DNA from: Asaia sp003994335
GTDB taxonomy: Bacteria > Pseudomonadota > Alphaproteobacteria > Acetobacterales > Acetobacteraceae
NCBI RefSeq assembly: GCF_037151175.1
Contig: NZ_JBBCOR010000001.1
Span: forward strand, 425,183-489,182
Length of the DNA: 64,000 nucleotides
Direction of reading: 5' to 3'
Shown here in pieces: positions 25,559 through 34,074 of this stretch (within the stretch, counting starts at the first letter, position 1; each line of letters starts with the position of its first letter). The position numbers were made by a program, and so were the translations under genes. The notes under the pieces are model-generated. The model searched no databases and was not told the origin of the DNA. It saw only the letters and a program-made list of their open reading frames with translations.

Positions 25559-26256
25559 GCGACGATCTCCACGCGGCGCTCGAACTGCGCGAAGCCTGCC
25601 CTGTATTCGAAGAGAGCGGGCTGACATCGGTGCCCTACAGCCTGAGGCTGATGCCTGGAGACTGTCTTCTCATCGCTTGTCGTGACCCCGTGCGCGCGAC
25701 ACGTTTTGCCGATCTATGCAGTGGGTTGATCCCGCTCGTTTCGGGGCAGGCTCTGTGTATGGGGCTCGATTGGGAGCATCTGGCCGAAAACCGGGCCTGG
25801 GCGCTGCGTGGGCGCATTGGCCGTGTGATGCAGCAGGGAGCTTGGATCGACCTGTTTGGTACCGATCTCAACATCCTTGTGCAGCAATTGCATCATACCC
25901 GTACCACCACCGAAGATCTCGTGGCCCAGGCGATCACCCTGTCGCGTCGCTTCGGCCTGCCCGGCCTGCCCACCCTGACCCCGGGACGGCTTAATAATGC
26001 CGATAGGGCGCGGGCGGCCTGTGTGAGAGCCTTTCTGGGGGAACCCAAGCTGCTCATTCTGGAAGATCCCGTTGATCTTGAGACCGCCGATATGATGACC
26101 GCCTTCCTTGCGGAGCTTACCGCGGCGCGCGAGCGCGGATGCGGGGTGATCTGGTTCTCACGCGAGCCGGATCTTTGGCACGGCTATAATGCCGCTGGAA
26201 CGCATCGATACAGATTGCTCGACGAGGGTCTGATGCCAATGAAACAGGGGGTGTGA
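25555..26256 (+). CDS. Degenerate ABC ATPase-like protein in the MlaF position
   Basis: A 233-residue protein that aligns with MlaF along its length but lacks every catalytic signature. The Walker A region (residues 41-50) reads ACRDPVRATR, without the GxxGxGK[ST] loop. The signature motif (about 143-150) is PGRLNNAD instead of LSGGQ; Walker B is LLILED with the Asp-Glu order reversed (Glu170-Asp171); the H-loop His is Arg203 (SREP). A Q-loop-like VMQQG (91-95) remains. The frame is intact and overlaps both neighbours, so it looks like a maintained pseudo-ATPase, not decay. It may be a structural or regulatory partner of MlaE. Confidence 0.8.
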   Translation: MSDDLHAALELREACPVFEESGLTSVPYSLRLMPGDCLLIACRDPVRATRFADLCSGLIPLVSGQALCMGLDWEHLAENRAWALRGRIGRVMQQGAWIDLFGTDLNILVQQLHHTRTTTEDLVAQAITLSRRFGLPGLPTLTPGRLNNADRARAACVRAFLGEPKLLILEDPVDLETADMMTAFLAELTAARERGCGVIWFSREPDLWHGYNAAGTHRYRLLDEGLMPMKQGV

Positions 26257-27221
26257 TGTTTCGCATACGCACGAATACCGAAACCGATGGCCGCTCGCGT
26301 CCTCTCATGCGTATTCGCTACGCCGATGAGTGGGTGGGAATTCTCGTGGTCGCGACTTTTGGCCTGTTCATTTTCGCTATCGTCGAGGCGGGTATCCTGC
26401 GTGATTGGCTTACGCCATCAGGAAAGCTGCACTTCAACCTGCCCGAGAGCGGGATTGCCGGGCTCGCCGTGGGGAATGATATCGAGCTGATGGGCATCCG
26501 CATCGGGTCGATCCGCTCGGTCAAGATCAACCCGCACGGCAATATGTATGCGATTGCCGATATCGATCCTCAATTCGAGCCTTACATTCGCAAGGATAGT
26601 CGCGCGATCATTCGGCACCGTTTTGTCGTTGCCGGGGCGAGCTATATCGAGCTCGAGCGCAGCAAGGGGCCAGCCATGGATTGGGAGTTCGCCGAACTCG
26701 AGGCGACGGTGGAACCTAATCCGGCGGATATGATCACCAAAACCATTGGCGATATTCGCGCCGGAATGATGCCGGCCCTGCACAACGCCGACAAGATCAT
26801 GGCCGATCTGGCTGCCGTGACCACCGCCATACGCTCGGGCAAGGGGTCGATCGGCGGGATCGTTATGGATGACAAGCTGCTCAATCAGGCGGATGCCGTG
26901 TTGAAAACGCTGCAGGATTCGATCGAGAGACTGAAGCCGATCGAGGGGCAGATTTCCGGTGTGCTGAAGCAGACGCAAGGGACCATGGAAAATCTGCGCC
27001 AGAGCAGCGGGGATGTGCGCAAGGCAACGCCCAAGCTCAAGGATACGATGACGCATCTTGACGAGGCGAGCGCCCAGCTTCCAGCATTGCTGACACAGGC
27101 TCAGGCGACCACAAACAGCCTCAAGCGTCTGACCGATCAGCTGCGCGGTCTCTGGATCCTGGGGGGCGGCGGAAGCAAGGCGCCACCGCGCCGACTGCGC
27201 GCCGGAGATATCAAGCCATGA
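26256..27221 (+). CDS. mlaD: MlaD-family MCE-domain lipid-binding protein
   Basis: A protein of about 321 residues with a cytoplasmic tail, one transmembrane helix (about 28-50, VGILVVATFGLFIFAIVEA), then an MCE domain (about 60-150; GIAGLAVGNDIELMGIRIGS is typical) and a long helical C-terminal region (about 165-300) with coiled-coil character. MCE proteins form hexameric rings that shuttle lipids across the periplasm. The ATG at 26256 overlaps the preceding stop (TGATG); GTG 26253 is possible. Its stop overlaps the lipoprotein start (ATGA). Confidence 0.9.
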   Translation: MFRIRTNTETDGRSRPLMRIRYADEWVGILVVATFGLFIFAIVEAGILRDWLTPSGKLHFNLPESGIAGLAVGNDIELMGIRIGSIRSVKINPHGNMYAIADIDPQFEPYIRKDSRAIIRHRFVVAGASYIELERSKGPAMDWEFAELEATVEPNPADMITKTIGDIRAGMMPALHNADKIMADLAAVTTAIRSGKGSIGGIVMDDKLLNQADAVLKTLQDSIERLKPIEGQISGVLKQTQGTMENLRQSSGDVRKATPKLKDTMTHLDEASAQLPALLTQAQATTNSLKRLTDQLRGLWILGGGGSKAPPRRLRAGDIKP

Positions 27222-28009
27222 GTCGGCATTTTCTCATTCTCTCCACAGCGCTGCTGGCGCTCAGCGCATGTGGGGGGAGCGCTGATCCTGATGGAATACG
27301 CACTGATCAAGGCTATGCCAATGCGATGGATGTTGGACGCGACAGCTTCGACATGACTCATGCCGAGCAGGCGAAGGCCCAGTTCGAGACAGCCTATGAC
27401 AGGGCTTTGTTGCGCGATGATGCCGATGATCTGCGCGACGCCGGGTATAATCTCGCGATTGCCGAACTGACCATGGGGAATTCCAGCAAGGCGCTGGCGA
27501 CCGTAGCTCGGGTACGGCACGATCTCTCTCTGCGCACCGATCCTTCCAGCCCGGCGCTGGATCTCGTGGCAATGGCGGCGTATTGCCGCCTCGGCCAGTA
27601 TCGCGAGGCACTTGATCAGGGCCGTCGGGTCCGGACGAACGATCCGGCATTGCTGGAGCGCCTGGCGTTTCTTACGGGGCTTGCCGCAGACGGCGTCGGT
27701 GATGGCACCACGCTGGCCTCTGCCCTCAATGCTCTGCCGCTCCCTTCCAAGAAGGCGCCTCTGCTCGAGCAGGCAGATCGTGCCGAGCTCGTATCGAGAC
27801 TCGCCCTGCGCCAGGGGGCTTTCGACCAGGCAGAGAGCGAGGCGCTCAAGGCTGCCGGATTGCGGCGCGACCGTCTGGATTATCGCGGTATGGCTCGCGC
27901 GCTCGATTGCGCTGCTCAGGCTGCACGGGGCGCCGGGGCTGGGGGGCGAGCCGCCGCTTATGCCCAGCGCGCCGCGCAGAGCCGGGAGCAGGCGTCGCCC
28001 CCGGGCTGA
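27218..28009 (+). CDS. Putative lipoprotein with helical (TPR-like) repeats, last gene of the Mla-like operon
   Basis: A 263-residue protein with a lipobox (LSAC, Cys18) after a short signal peptide. The mature part is alpha-helical with TPR/SEL1-like segments (QAKAQFETAYDRALL, DAGYNLAIAELTMGNSSKAL, YREALDQGRRV, QGAFDQAESEALKAAG). It overlaps mlaD by ATGA, which argues for a role with the transporter, for instance as a periplasmic scaffold or as a replacement for MlaB/MlaC functions. It has no resemblance to MlaC or to the ABC auxiliary lipoprotein family that I can see. Confidence 0.7.
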   Translation: MSRHFLILSTALLALSACGGSADPDGIRTDQGYANAMDVGRDSFDMTHAEQAKAQFETAYDRALLRDDADDLRDAGYNLAIAELTMGNSSKALATVARVRHDLSLRTDPSSPALDLVAMAAYCRLGQYREALDQGRRVRTNDPALLERLAFLTGLAADGVGDGTTLASALNALPLPSKKAPLLEQADRAELVSRLALRQGAFDQAESEALKAAGLRRDRLDYRGMARALDCAAQAARGAGAGGRAAAYAQRAAQSREQASPPG

Positions 28010-28055
28010 ACTTGCCGCCACGTGTCGGGAGAGGCGTTCGCTATCGCTGGCTCAT

Positions 28056-28073
28056 CGCCCCGGGGGAGGGGCG
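28056..28073. terminator. GC-rich hairpin between convergent genes
   Basis: CGCCCC and GGGGCG form a 6-bp GC stem with a 6-nt loop, followed by CTTTC. It lies between the end of the Mla-like operon and the convergent DUF3325 gene. The weak T-run makes it a plausible but not certain terminator. Confidence 0.45.
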
Positions 28074-28076
28074 CTT

Positions 28077-28364
28077 TCAGCTGGCTCTTTTCTCCTGACG
28101 CGCGAGATGAACGGAGAAGCCTGTCAGAGCGAGACAGGCCAGTACTCCAGCCACCGAGCCTGTGCCGAGCCAGGTCAGGAGGCCCTGAATGGCACCAAGC
28201 TTCCAGCACAGCCAGAGCGCTAGAGGTGGAAACGAAAGACGGCACAGATGCAGGGGGAGCCCCGGTAAGATCGGAAGCCCTGTGGTACGGAGCATCTTGG
28301 GTTGCAGAAGGGCATGTGCGGCGAGAGCCAGGCCCCAGAGGAGGAGAGAGGCGAGAATGATCAT
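28077..28364 (-). CDS. DUF3325-family small membrane protein
   Basis: A 95-residue protein with three hydrophobic helices (LASLLLWGLALAAHALL; LSFPPLALWLCWKLGA; GSVAGVLACLALTGF). Size and position directly after a PepSY-TM gene match DUF3325, which I recall as a companion of PepSY and DUF3649 genes in siderophore-receptor operons. Its ATG overlaps the PepSY stop (ATGA). Role in iron acquisition is inferred from context. Confidence 0.7.
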   Translation of the reverse strand: MIILASLLLWGLALAAHALLQPKMLRTTGLPILPGLPLHLCRLSFPPLALWLCWKLGAIQGLLTWLGTGSVAGVLACLALTGFSVHLARQEKRAS

Positions 28365-29848
28365 AGGGCTACCAGCCTGCGATGGATCAGGAACGCCATG
28401 AGACCGATTGTCATCGCTGTGAGATCGACCGCCTTATAGACATCGAACCCGCTCAGTAATCCTGTCACGCTGCGCGTCAGGAGATCGAGTGGAAAGAGTG
28501 CGATTGCGAAAGCCGCAAAGACCACGCATTGTTCGTTCCAGCCTCGATGAGGTGTCCTGCCGAAACTGCGTATCGCACCGTGCAGGAGGGCTGCAGCCCA
28601 GACGCAGAAGAAGGCCCGTATCTCGAAAACCTCGCGCCCCGGCAAGTCAGACCAGAACAGTCTGTTGGCCCAGAAATAGGCAAGACAGGCGAGAGGCAGG
28701 CCGGTTGTAACCGCCATGGCCAGGGTTTCCGCCAATCGGAACAAGAAGGTCTTCGCCTTTTTCGAACGGTGCTTCATCAGGAAGAGCACAAGCCCGCCCG
28801 ACATCATGACGCTTCCGACGATACCGGACAGGAAATAGAGCCAGCGCAGGGACAGCGGTGCCCAACGGATGAAGTGAAGGCCTCGCAGCACCCCGCTGAT
28901 GCGATGCAGGGTGTCCGGTACTGTCACGACCTTGAGGAGCGAACCATCCCGATCAGAGAACTCGGCGTGATCGCGTGACAGGGCGAAGGAGGCGGAATCC
29001 GCCTTGGTCATGGACACCTTGCCCTTGTCAAACAGTACGAGGCCGATCGATCCTGCGCCGAACTGGGTCTCCGCTTGATGGAACATGGGAGCGAGCGGCG
29101 CCGAGAGTGGCGTGCGTTCGGTCCAGGCCGGTGCAGCACCGGACTGTCCGTGGGGTGCATGGGGGCGTTCATGCCCGCCGGGTCTCCCATGATGGGCGGA
29201 ACCGAACATCGGAAAAAGCCGGGGGGCATGAATGACAGCCCCCGTATAGGCCATCATGACCATGAACGGGAGGAAGAGAACCCCCGCGAGGATATGCGCG
29301 TCCATCCAGGCGCGCGTTCGGGACGCGAAAGGACGGAAAAGCAGCAGATCGCTGAAGAGCGATCGAAAATGGATGACGATGCCCGAGCCTACTGCGATCA
29401 GAAGGCCGACAGCCGCGATCTCCGTAAGCATATTGCCCCAGAACGGACCGTAATAAAGCGAATGGTGCAGGTCGAAGAAAAGCTGCCCACCACCCGTTTG
29501 CCGTGTCTGGAAAGGATATCCATCCACCGGGCTATAAGCAGTACCAATGAAAGCATGGCCGTTGAAATGCTGGATACGGATAATCGGGTCGCGGGGTGTC
29601 GGCAGTGTGATGAAGGCGTTCTCGCCCTTCTCACGCAGTTCCGCCACGATATACCCTACTTGGTTGAGCGCCGCATCGCTCATAGGTTCGGGATGATAAT
29701 GCGAGAGTTCCGGCTGCATCCAGCGCGTCAGTTCCGTGTCGAACAGCGCGAGCGATCCGCCCGTGAACGTAACCACCAGAACGAGCCCGCCCAGAAAGCC
29801 GACCCATTCATGAAGCCACCCCATCCGGGTGCGAAGCGTGTCACGCAT
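28361..29848 (-). CDS. PepSY-associated TM protein (siderophore/ferric reductase-like)
   Basis: About 495 residues. N-terminal block LHEWVGFLGGLVLVVTFTGG with the conserved His, four to five transmembrane helices and periplasmic PepSY regions are typical of the PepSY_TM family; His residues within helices could bind heme. A His-rich loop lies near residues 225-250 (HHGRPGGHERPHAPHGQ). Related proteins act with TonB receptors, probably reducing ferric siderophores. ATG 29848 overlaps the DUF3649-like stop (TGATG); ATG 29860 is an alternative. The C-terminal part has three to four more helices. Confidence 0.85.
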   Translation of the reverse strand: MRDTLRTRMGWLHEWVGFLGGLVLVVTFTGGSLALFDTELTRWMQPELSHYHPEPMSDAALNQVGYIVAELREKGENAFITLPTPRDPIIRIQHFNGHAFIGTAYSPVDGYPFQTRQTGGGQLFFDLHHSLYYGPFWGNMLTEIAAVGLLIAVGSGIVIHFRSLFSDLLLFRPFASRTRAWMDAHILAGVLFLPFMVMMAYTGAVIHAPRLFPMFGSAHHGRPGGHERPHAPHGQSGAAPAWTERTPLSAPLAPMFHQAETQFGAGSIGLVLFDKGKVSMTKADSASFALSRDHAEFSDRDGSLLKVVTVPDTLHRISGVLRGLHFIRWAPLSLRWLYFLSGIVGSVMMSGGLVLFLMKHRSKKAKTFLFRLAETLAMAVTTGLPLACLAYFWANRLFWSDLPGREVFEIRAFFCVWAAALLHGAIRSFGRTPHRGWNEQCVVFAAFAIALFPLDLLTRSVTGLLSGFDVYKAVDLTAMTIGLMAFLIHRRLVAL

Positions 29849-30147
29849 CAGCAGGTCCATCCATAGGCAAGCGCCGGAAGGCCGCAGCCCAGGCAGCCCA
29901 AGGCGAGGACGTGCAGAGGTTGATTCTTCCGCAGGGATGGAAACGAGAATAACGCGAGCAATAGGGCGGGCATGAGCACGAAGGCGCAGAGGAAGCCCAC
30001 AATAAGCAGGCTGTCGCCTCCCAGTCGGCGGAAGACCCAGAGCGTGACCAGTGCTATCAGATAAATGACTCCCAGCCCTCCAATTAAACGGGCTGCCCAG
30101 GACCGTATCAGAATACGGTCATTCTTGATTTTGAGACTCTTTCGCAT
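29848..30147 (-). CDS. DUF3649-like small membrane protein
   Basis: A 99-residue protein with a basic N-terminus and three hydrophobic segments (LIGGLGVIYLIALVTLWVF; SLLIVGFLCAFVLMPALLLALF; a C-terminal ALGCLGCGLPALAYGW). It is the first gene of the minus-strand trio that ends with PepSY-TM and DUF3325, matching the usual DUF3649-PepSY-DUF3325 set. The start at 30147 has AGGA 6 nt upstream; ATG 30162 is a weaker choice. The region to the divergent TonB receptor gene should hold promoters for both. Confidence 0.65.
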   Translation of the reverse strand: MRKSLKIKNDRILIRSWAARLIGGLGVIYLIALVTLWVFRRLGGDSLLIVGFLCAFVLMPALLLALFSFPSLRKNQPLHVLALGCLGCGLPALAYGWTC

Positions 30148-30278
30148 GTGGTTCCTGTGCAACAGGGCCTGACTATCCTGACATTCTTGTGAAAGGGGAT
30201 GCAGAGTTTAGTTGCGAGCGTTTCTTATTCGCGTCTATTTGGCCCCGTCATTTACCTATTGTCAATGAGACCGCGCTC

Positions 30279-32567
30279 TTGAACTGCAAGCCTTTCGTCC
30301 GCCTTTCCGTGCTCCGTCCCTCCCGTCCGGGCCAGTCCTCGAACGGCTATCTCCTTACCCGATTGACCCTTTCCTCTTTGCTTATGCTCTCCGTGGCGCT
30401 GCCACGTGAAAGCTGGGCACAGGATGCTGGTCAGGGGCAAGCGCAAACCGAGACGAAACAGACCGGGCAAGCGGGTAATGCGTCGAAGACGGCGCGAGCA
30501 AAGACGCTGACCAGTGACGAGCAGATCGAGGTGAAGGCGCAGCGTCAGAACCGTATGGAAGTGAAGTCAGGCGGCAATCTGGGAGCGTTGGGGGACAAGA
30601 AGGGTCTCGATGTGCCCTTCAATGTCCGCAGCTATACCTCGGCCCTGATCCTGAACCAGCAGTCCCAGACGCTGGGCGAAGTGCTGATGAACGACCCGAC
30701 GGTTCGCACGACCTATGGCTACGGCAATTTCTCCGAGCAGTTCATCATCCGCGGGTTCCCGGTCTATGGCGATGATGTGGCGATTGACGGACTCTATGGC
30801 ATCACGCCGCGACAGCTCGTCTCGCCGCAGCTCTACGACCAGGTCCAGGTGCTGAATGGCGCCAGCGCGTTTCTCAACGGCGCAGCCCCAGGCGGTACGG
30901 CCCAGGGTGGCAATATCAATCTCGAATTCAAGCATGCAGGCGATACGCCGCTGACGCGCATTACCGGAGACTATACCAGCTCCTCAATGGGGGGCGGTGC
31001 GGTCGATGTCGGTCGGCGCTTCGGGCAGGACAAGCAGTTTGGCGTGCGCATCAATGTGGCCGGGCGCAGCGGCGTCTCGGCGATCGATCGTGAAAAGCGC
31101 CATCAGGTGGCCGTGGGTGGCGGGTTCGACTGGCATGATCGCTCGGAGCGCACCCGGGTCACTGTGGACATGGCTTACGAGAACCAGGGCGTGAATGGCG
31201 GTCGCGGTGGTGTGTTCCTCAGCGGCGTCACCAGCGTTCCCAAGGTGCCGGGCGCGGGGGCGAATTATGGCCAGCCCTGGACCTATACAGAGCTCAACTA
31301 CATCTATGGCAAGCTCAAGGTCGAACATGACTTTGGCAAGTATCTGACCGCCTATGCGCAGTTCGGTGGCCTCGGGGGCAATGAAAAGGGCAATTACGGC
31401 AGCACCTATGTGACGAACAGCCAGACTAGTGCGGGCTATAACGGCGCGATGTATGTGCCCTATGTTCAGACCAATGAGAGCACCCAGGCGGGTCTGCGCT
31501 CGCATTACCACACGGGTGGCATCAAGCATGAGATCAATGCGGGCGGATCAGGGCTCTGGGAAGAAAATGCCTCGGCCTACGCGCTTGCTCTGACACGACA
31601 GCAGACGAATCTCTATCATCCGACGCTGTATAATGCGTCTCAACCCGAAACCTACATTGGCGGCAATATCGATAATCCCCAGAAGAACAATACGACACGT
31701 CTGTGGAGCCTGTTCTTCTCGGATACGGTCTCGGCGTTCCATGATCGCGTGGCACTGACAGCGGGCTTCCGCTACCAGTCCATCAAGACAGTGGCCTATA
31801 ATTACGGCAAGGGAACGCCCACGGGCTACGATCAGGGCGCGTTCACGCCGGTGGTCGGGCTGGTGGTGCATCCCACCCGACAGACGTCCATTTATTTCAA
31901 CCGTATCGAGGGTCTTGCTCCTGGCCCGCAGGCGAGTGGGCAGGTTGTCAATCTCGGCCAGATCTTCCCGCCCTATCAGACGGTCCAGTACGAGCTTGGG
32001 GCCAAATATGACATCGGCCGCTTCTCGACCTCGGTCTCGATCTTCCAGATCGATCAGCCCAACTCCTATACCGTGGCCATTCCCGGTACGGGGATGAGCA
32101 TCTTCTCTGTCGATGGTCTACAGCGTAACCGTGGCATCGAGTTCACCGTCAATGGCGAGATCGTCAAGGGGCTGCGCTTCAACGGGGGTACGTCAATCAT
32201 CGATGCCGATCAGCGTCGCACTTCGGGTGGCCTCTACGACGGCAACCGTGCGATCGGCGTGCCGGGTTACACGATCAACGGCAATCTCGAATATGATCTG
32301 CCGTTCATTCGTGGGGCGACTGTCACCGGGCGTGTGATCCAGACCGGCCATCAATATGCCAATAATCTCAACACGCTGCGTGTGCCGAACTGGACGCGCT
32401 TCGACGTCGGCGCGCGCTACAGCTTTGTCGTAGAACACAAGGCCATCACGACCCGTCTGGGCGTGGATAACCTCGCCAATAGCCGTTACTGGGAGAGTGC
32501 TTTTGGCGGCTATCTGCTGCAAGGCCTGCCGCGTACCTTCAAGTTCTCGGTCACAGCCGATTTCTGA
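30279..32567 (+). CDS. TonB-dependent siderophore receptor
   Basis: An outer-membrane receptor of about 762 residues. The N-terminus carries a long signal peptide (LTLSSLLMLSVALPRESWAQ), a Gln/Lys-rich linker, a plug domain (VRSYTSALILNQQSQTLGEV, then FIIRGFPVYGDDVAIDG) and a beta-barrel ending in LPRTFKFSVTADF, with the terminal aromatic residue for BAM recognition. It imports a ferric siderophore using TonB energy; the divergent PepSY set supports this. TTG 30279 is chosen because it leaves room for a promoter upstream; GTG 30189 would give 792 residues. A sequence with TTGCGA...TTCGCG arms at about 30213-30235 could be an iron-regulator site. Confidence 0.9.
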   Translation: MNCKPFVRLSVLRPSRPGQSSNGYLLTRLTLSSLLMLSVALPRESWAQDAGQGQAQTETKQTGQAGNASKTARAKTLTSDEQIEVKAQRQNRMEVKSGGNLGALGDKKGLDVPFNVRSYTSALILNQQSQTLGEVLMNDPTVRTTYGYGNFSEQFIIRGFPVYGDDVAIDGLYGITPRQLVSPQLYDQVQVLNGASAFLNGAAPGGTAQGGNINLEFKHAGDTPLTRITGDYTSSSMGGGAVDVGRRFGQDKQFGVRINVAGRSGVSAIDREKRHQVAVGGGFDWHDRSERTRVTVDMAYENQGVNGGRGGVFLSGVTSVPKVPGAGANYGQPWTYTELNYIYGKLKVEHDFGKYLTAYAQFGGLGGNEKGNYGSTYVTNSQTSAGYNGAMYVPYVQTNESTQAGLRSHYHTGGIKHEINAGGSGLWEENASAYALALTRQQTNLYHPTLYNASQPETYIGGNIDNPQKNNTTRLWSLFFSDTVSAFHDRVALTAGFRYQSIKTVAYNYGKGTPTGYDQGAFTPVVGLVVHPTRQTSIYFNRIEGLAPGPQASGQVVNLGQIFPPYQTVQYELGAKYDIGRFSTSVSIFQIDQPNSYTVAIPGTGMSIFSVDGLQRNRGIEFTVNGEIVKGLRFNGGTSIIDADQRRTSGGLYDGNRAIGVPGYTINGNLEYDLPFIRGATVTGRVIQTGHQYANNLNTLRVPNWTRFDVGARYSFVVEHKAITTRLGVDNLANSRYWESAFGGYLLQGLPRTFKFSVTADF

Positions 32568-32631
32568 TTGACGCAGGGCGCGCATGGGCGCGCCCTTGAT
32601 CGTCCTGCACGGTCAGCGGAAGAATGCTTCC

Positions 32632-32658
32632 GAGCCAGCCTTCGGGCTGGCTTTTTTT
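32632..32658 (+). terminator. Rho-independent terminator after the TonB receptor
   Basis: AGCCAGCC and GGCTGGCT form an 8-bp stem around a TTCG tetraloop, followed by seven T residues. It lies 65 bp after the receptor stop codon. The remaining 205 bp up to the bioB terminator hold no recognisable gene or element. Confidence 0.92.
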
Positions 32659-32863
32659 ATGCGTCATTACGGGAAGCTGGAGTGCTCAGGCGCCTTGGGC
32701 AGATGAGGAGGCCCAGCCGGTATGCGGCGATGGGCGCAGAAGACGATCGTGCCCCTCACCACTTGCAAAATGCCTGGACCTGTCTGCTTCGGGTCGACCC
32801 CGGAATCAAAAGGCCCTTTGTTCGCGCCAAAGCTTGCGGCAGCGTCCCGGAAACTCCGCCCAT

Positions 32864-32899
32864 AAAAAAAGGCCAGCCCCTTCTCAGGAACTGGCCTTT
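32864..32899 (-). terminator. Rho-independent terminator after bioB
   Basis: On the minus strand a 9-bp stem (AAAGGCCAG with CTGGCCTTT, arms 32891-32899 and 32868-32876) closes a 14-nt loop and is followed by a U-tract. It lies about 25 bp after the bioB stop codon. Confidence 0.85.
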
Positions 32900-32924
32900 C
32901 CCTTTAATCAGCGAGGACGCGGTG

Positions 32925-33956
32925 TCAGTGCCCCTCGGTCATTGGCTTCATGCCGAGGCTGGCAAGAAGCTTACGGTCACGATGCTCGGCCGGGTTGGGC
33001 GTGGTCAGCAGCTTGTCACCGCAGAAGATCGAGTTCGCACCCGCCAGGAACACCAGGGCATGGGCTTCGTCGCTCATCAATTCACGGCCTGCGGCGAGGC
33101 GCACATGGCTGGCCGGCATGGTGATGCGGGCAGCGGCCACGACACGGGCGAATGTGATGGGATCGACGGCTTCGGCCTCGGCGAGGGGTGTGCCCTCGAC
33201 GCGCACGAGCAGGTTGATCGGCACGCTCTCGGGATGCTGGGGCAGGGAGGCGAGGGTAGCGATCAGCCCGGCGCGGTCGCTTTCATCTTCCCCCATGCCC
33301 ACGATGCCGCCGCAGCAGACATTGATCCCGGCGTCACGCACATTGGAGAGCGTGTCGAGGCGGTCCTGATAGGTTCGGGTGGTGATAATCTTGTCGTAAT
33401 ACTCGGGCGAGGTGTCGAGGTTGTGGTTGTAGTAGTCGAGCCCGGCGTCTTTGAGGCGGCGCGACTGCTCGCCATCGAGCATACCCAGCGTAACGCAGGT
33501 TTCGAGCCCGAGCGCCTTCACGCCCTCGATCATAGCGCAGACCGTGTCGAGATCACGTTCCTTGGGGGAGCGCCAGGCTGCGCCCATGCAGAAGCGTCCG
33601 GCACCGGCTGCCTTGGCGGCGCGGGCTTCGGTCAGGACCTTTTCAAGGGCCATCAGACGTTCCGCCTTCACGCTTTTCTCGTGAAGGGCGCTCTGGGGGC
33701 AATAGGCGCAGTCTTCCGGGCAGCCGCCCGTCTTGATGGAGAGGAGCGTCGAGATCTGCACCCGGGTCGGGTCAAAATAGGCGCGATGGGCCATCTGGGC
33801 GCGGAAGATCAGCTCCGGGAAAGGCAGGTCGATCAGCGCGGCTACTTCGTCGCGTGTCCAGTCATGCCTGAGTTCAGGTTTCCAGCTTGCCGCAGCGCGA
33901 AGTTCACGAGGGACGACCGGGTCACGTGTCAGGGTATCGAGGGACATGCGGGGCAT
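32925..33956 (-). CDS. bioB: Biotin synthase
   Basis: A radical-SAM enzyme of about 343 residues that inserts sulfur into dethiobiotin in the last step of biotin synthesis. The [4Fe-4S]-SAM motif is GGCPEDCAYC; the [2Fe-2S] ligands and blocks GRFCMGAAWRSPKERD, VCCGGIVGMGE and NSIFCGDKLLTT are all present. Starts at 33956 (GGAG only 2 nt away) and 33947 (GGAG 11 nt away) are both plausible; longer extensions upstream have no family resemblance. It stands alone, without bioF, bioD or bioA. Confidence 0.96.
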   Translation of the reverse strand: MPRMSLDTLTRDPVVPRELRAAASWKPELRHDWTRDEVAALIDLPFPELIFRAQMAHRAYFDPTRVQISTLLSIKTGGCPEDCAYCPQSALHEKSVKAERLMALEKVLTEARAAKAAGAGRFCMGAAWRSPKERDLDTVCAMIEGVKALGLETCVTLGMLDGEQSRRLKDAGLDYYNHNLDTSPEYYDKIITTRTYQDRLDTLSNVRDAGINVCCGGIVGMGEDESDRAGLIATLASLPQHPESVPINLLVRVEGTPLAEAEAVDPITFARVVAAARITMPASHVRLAAGRELMSDEAHALVFLAGANSIFCGDKLLTTPNPAEHRDRKLLASLGMKPMTEGH

Positions 33957-34074
33957 GGCTCCAAAACATTTGAAAACGAAAAGCTCGCGCAGCGATGCCA
34001 CAGCAAGGGGGCGCTTGTCACGCGCCTGCGCGAGAACTCTACCCAAATTGGCGCGGACATGTCATCTAGGCGTC

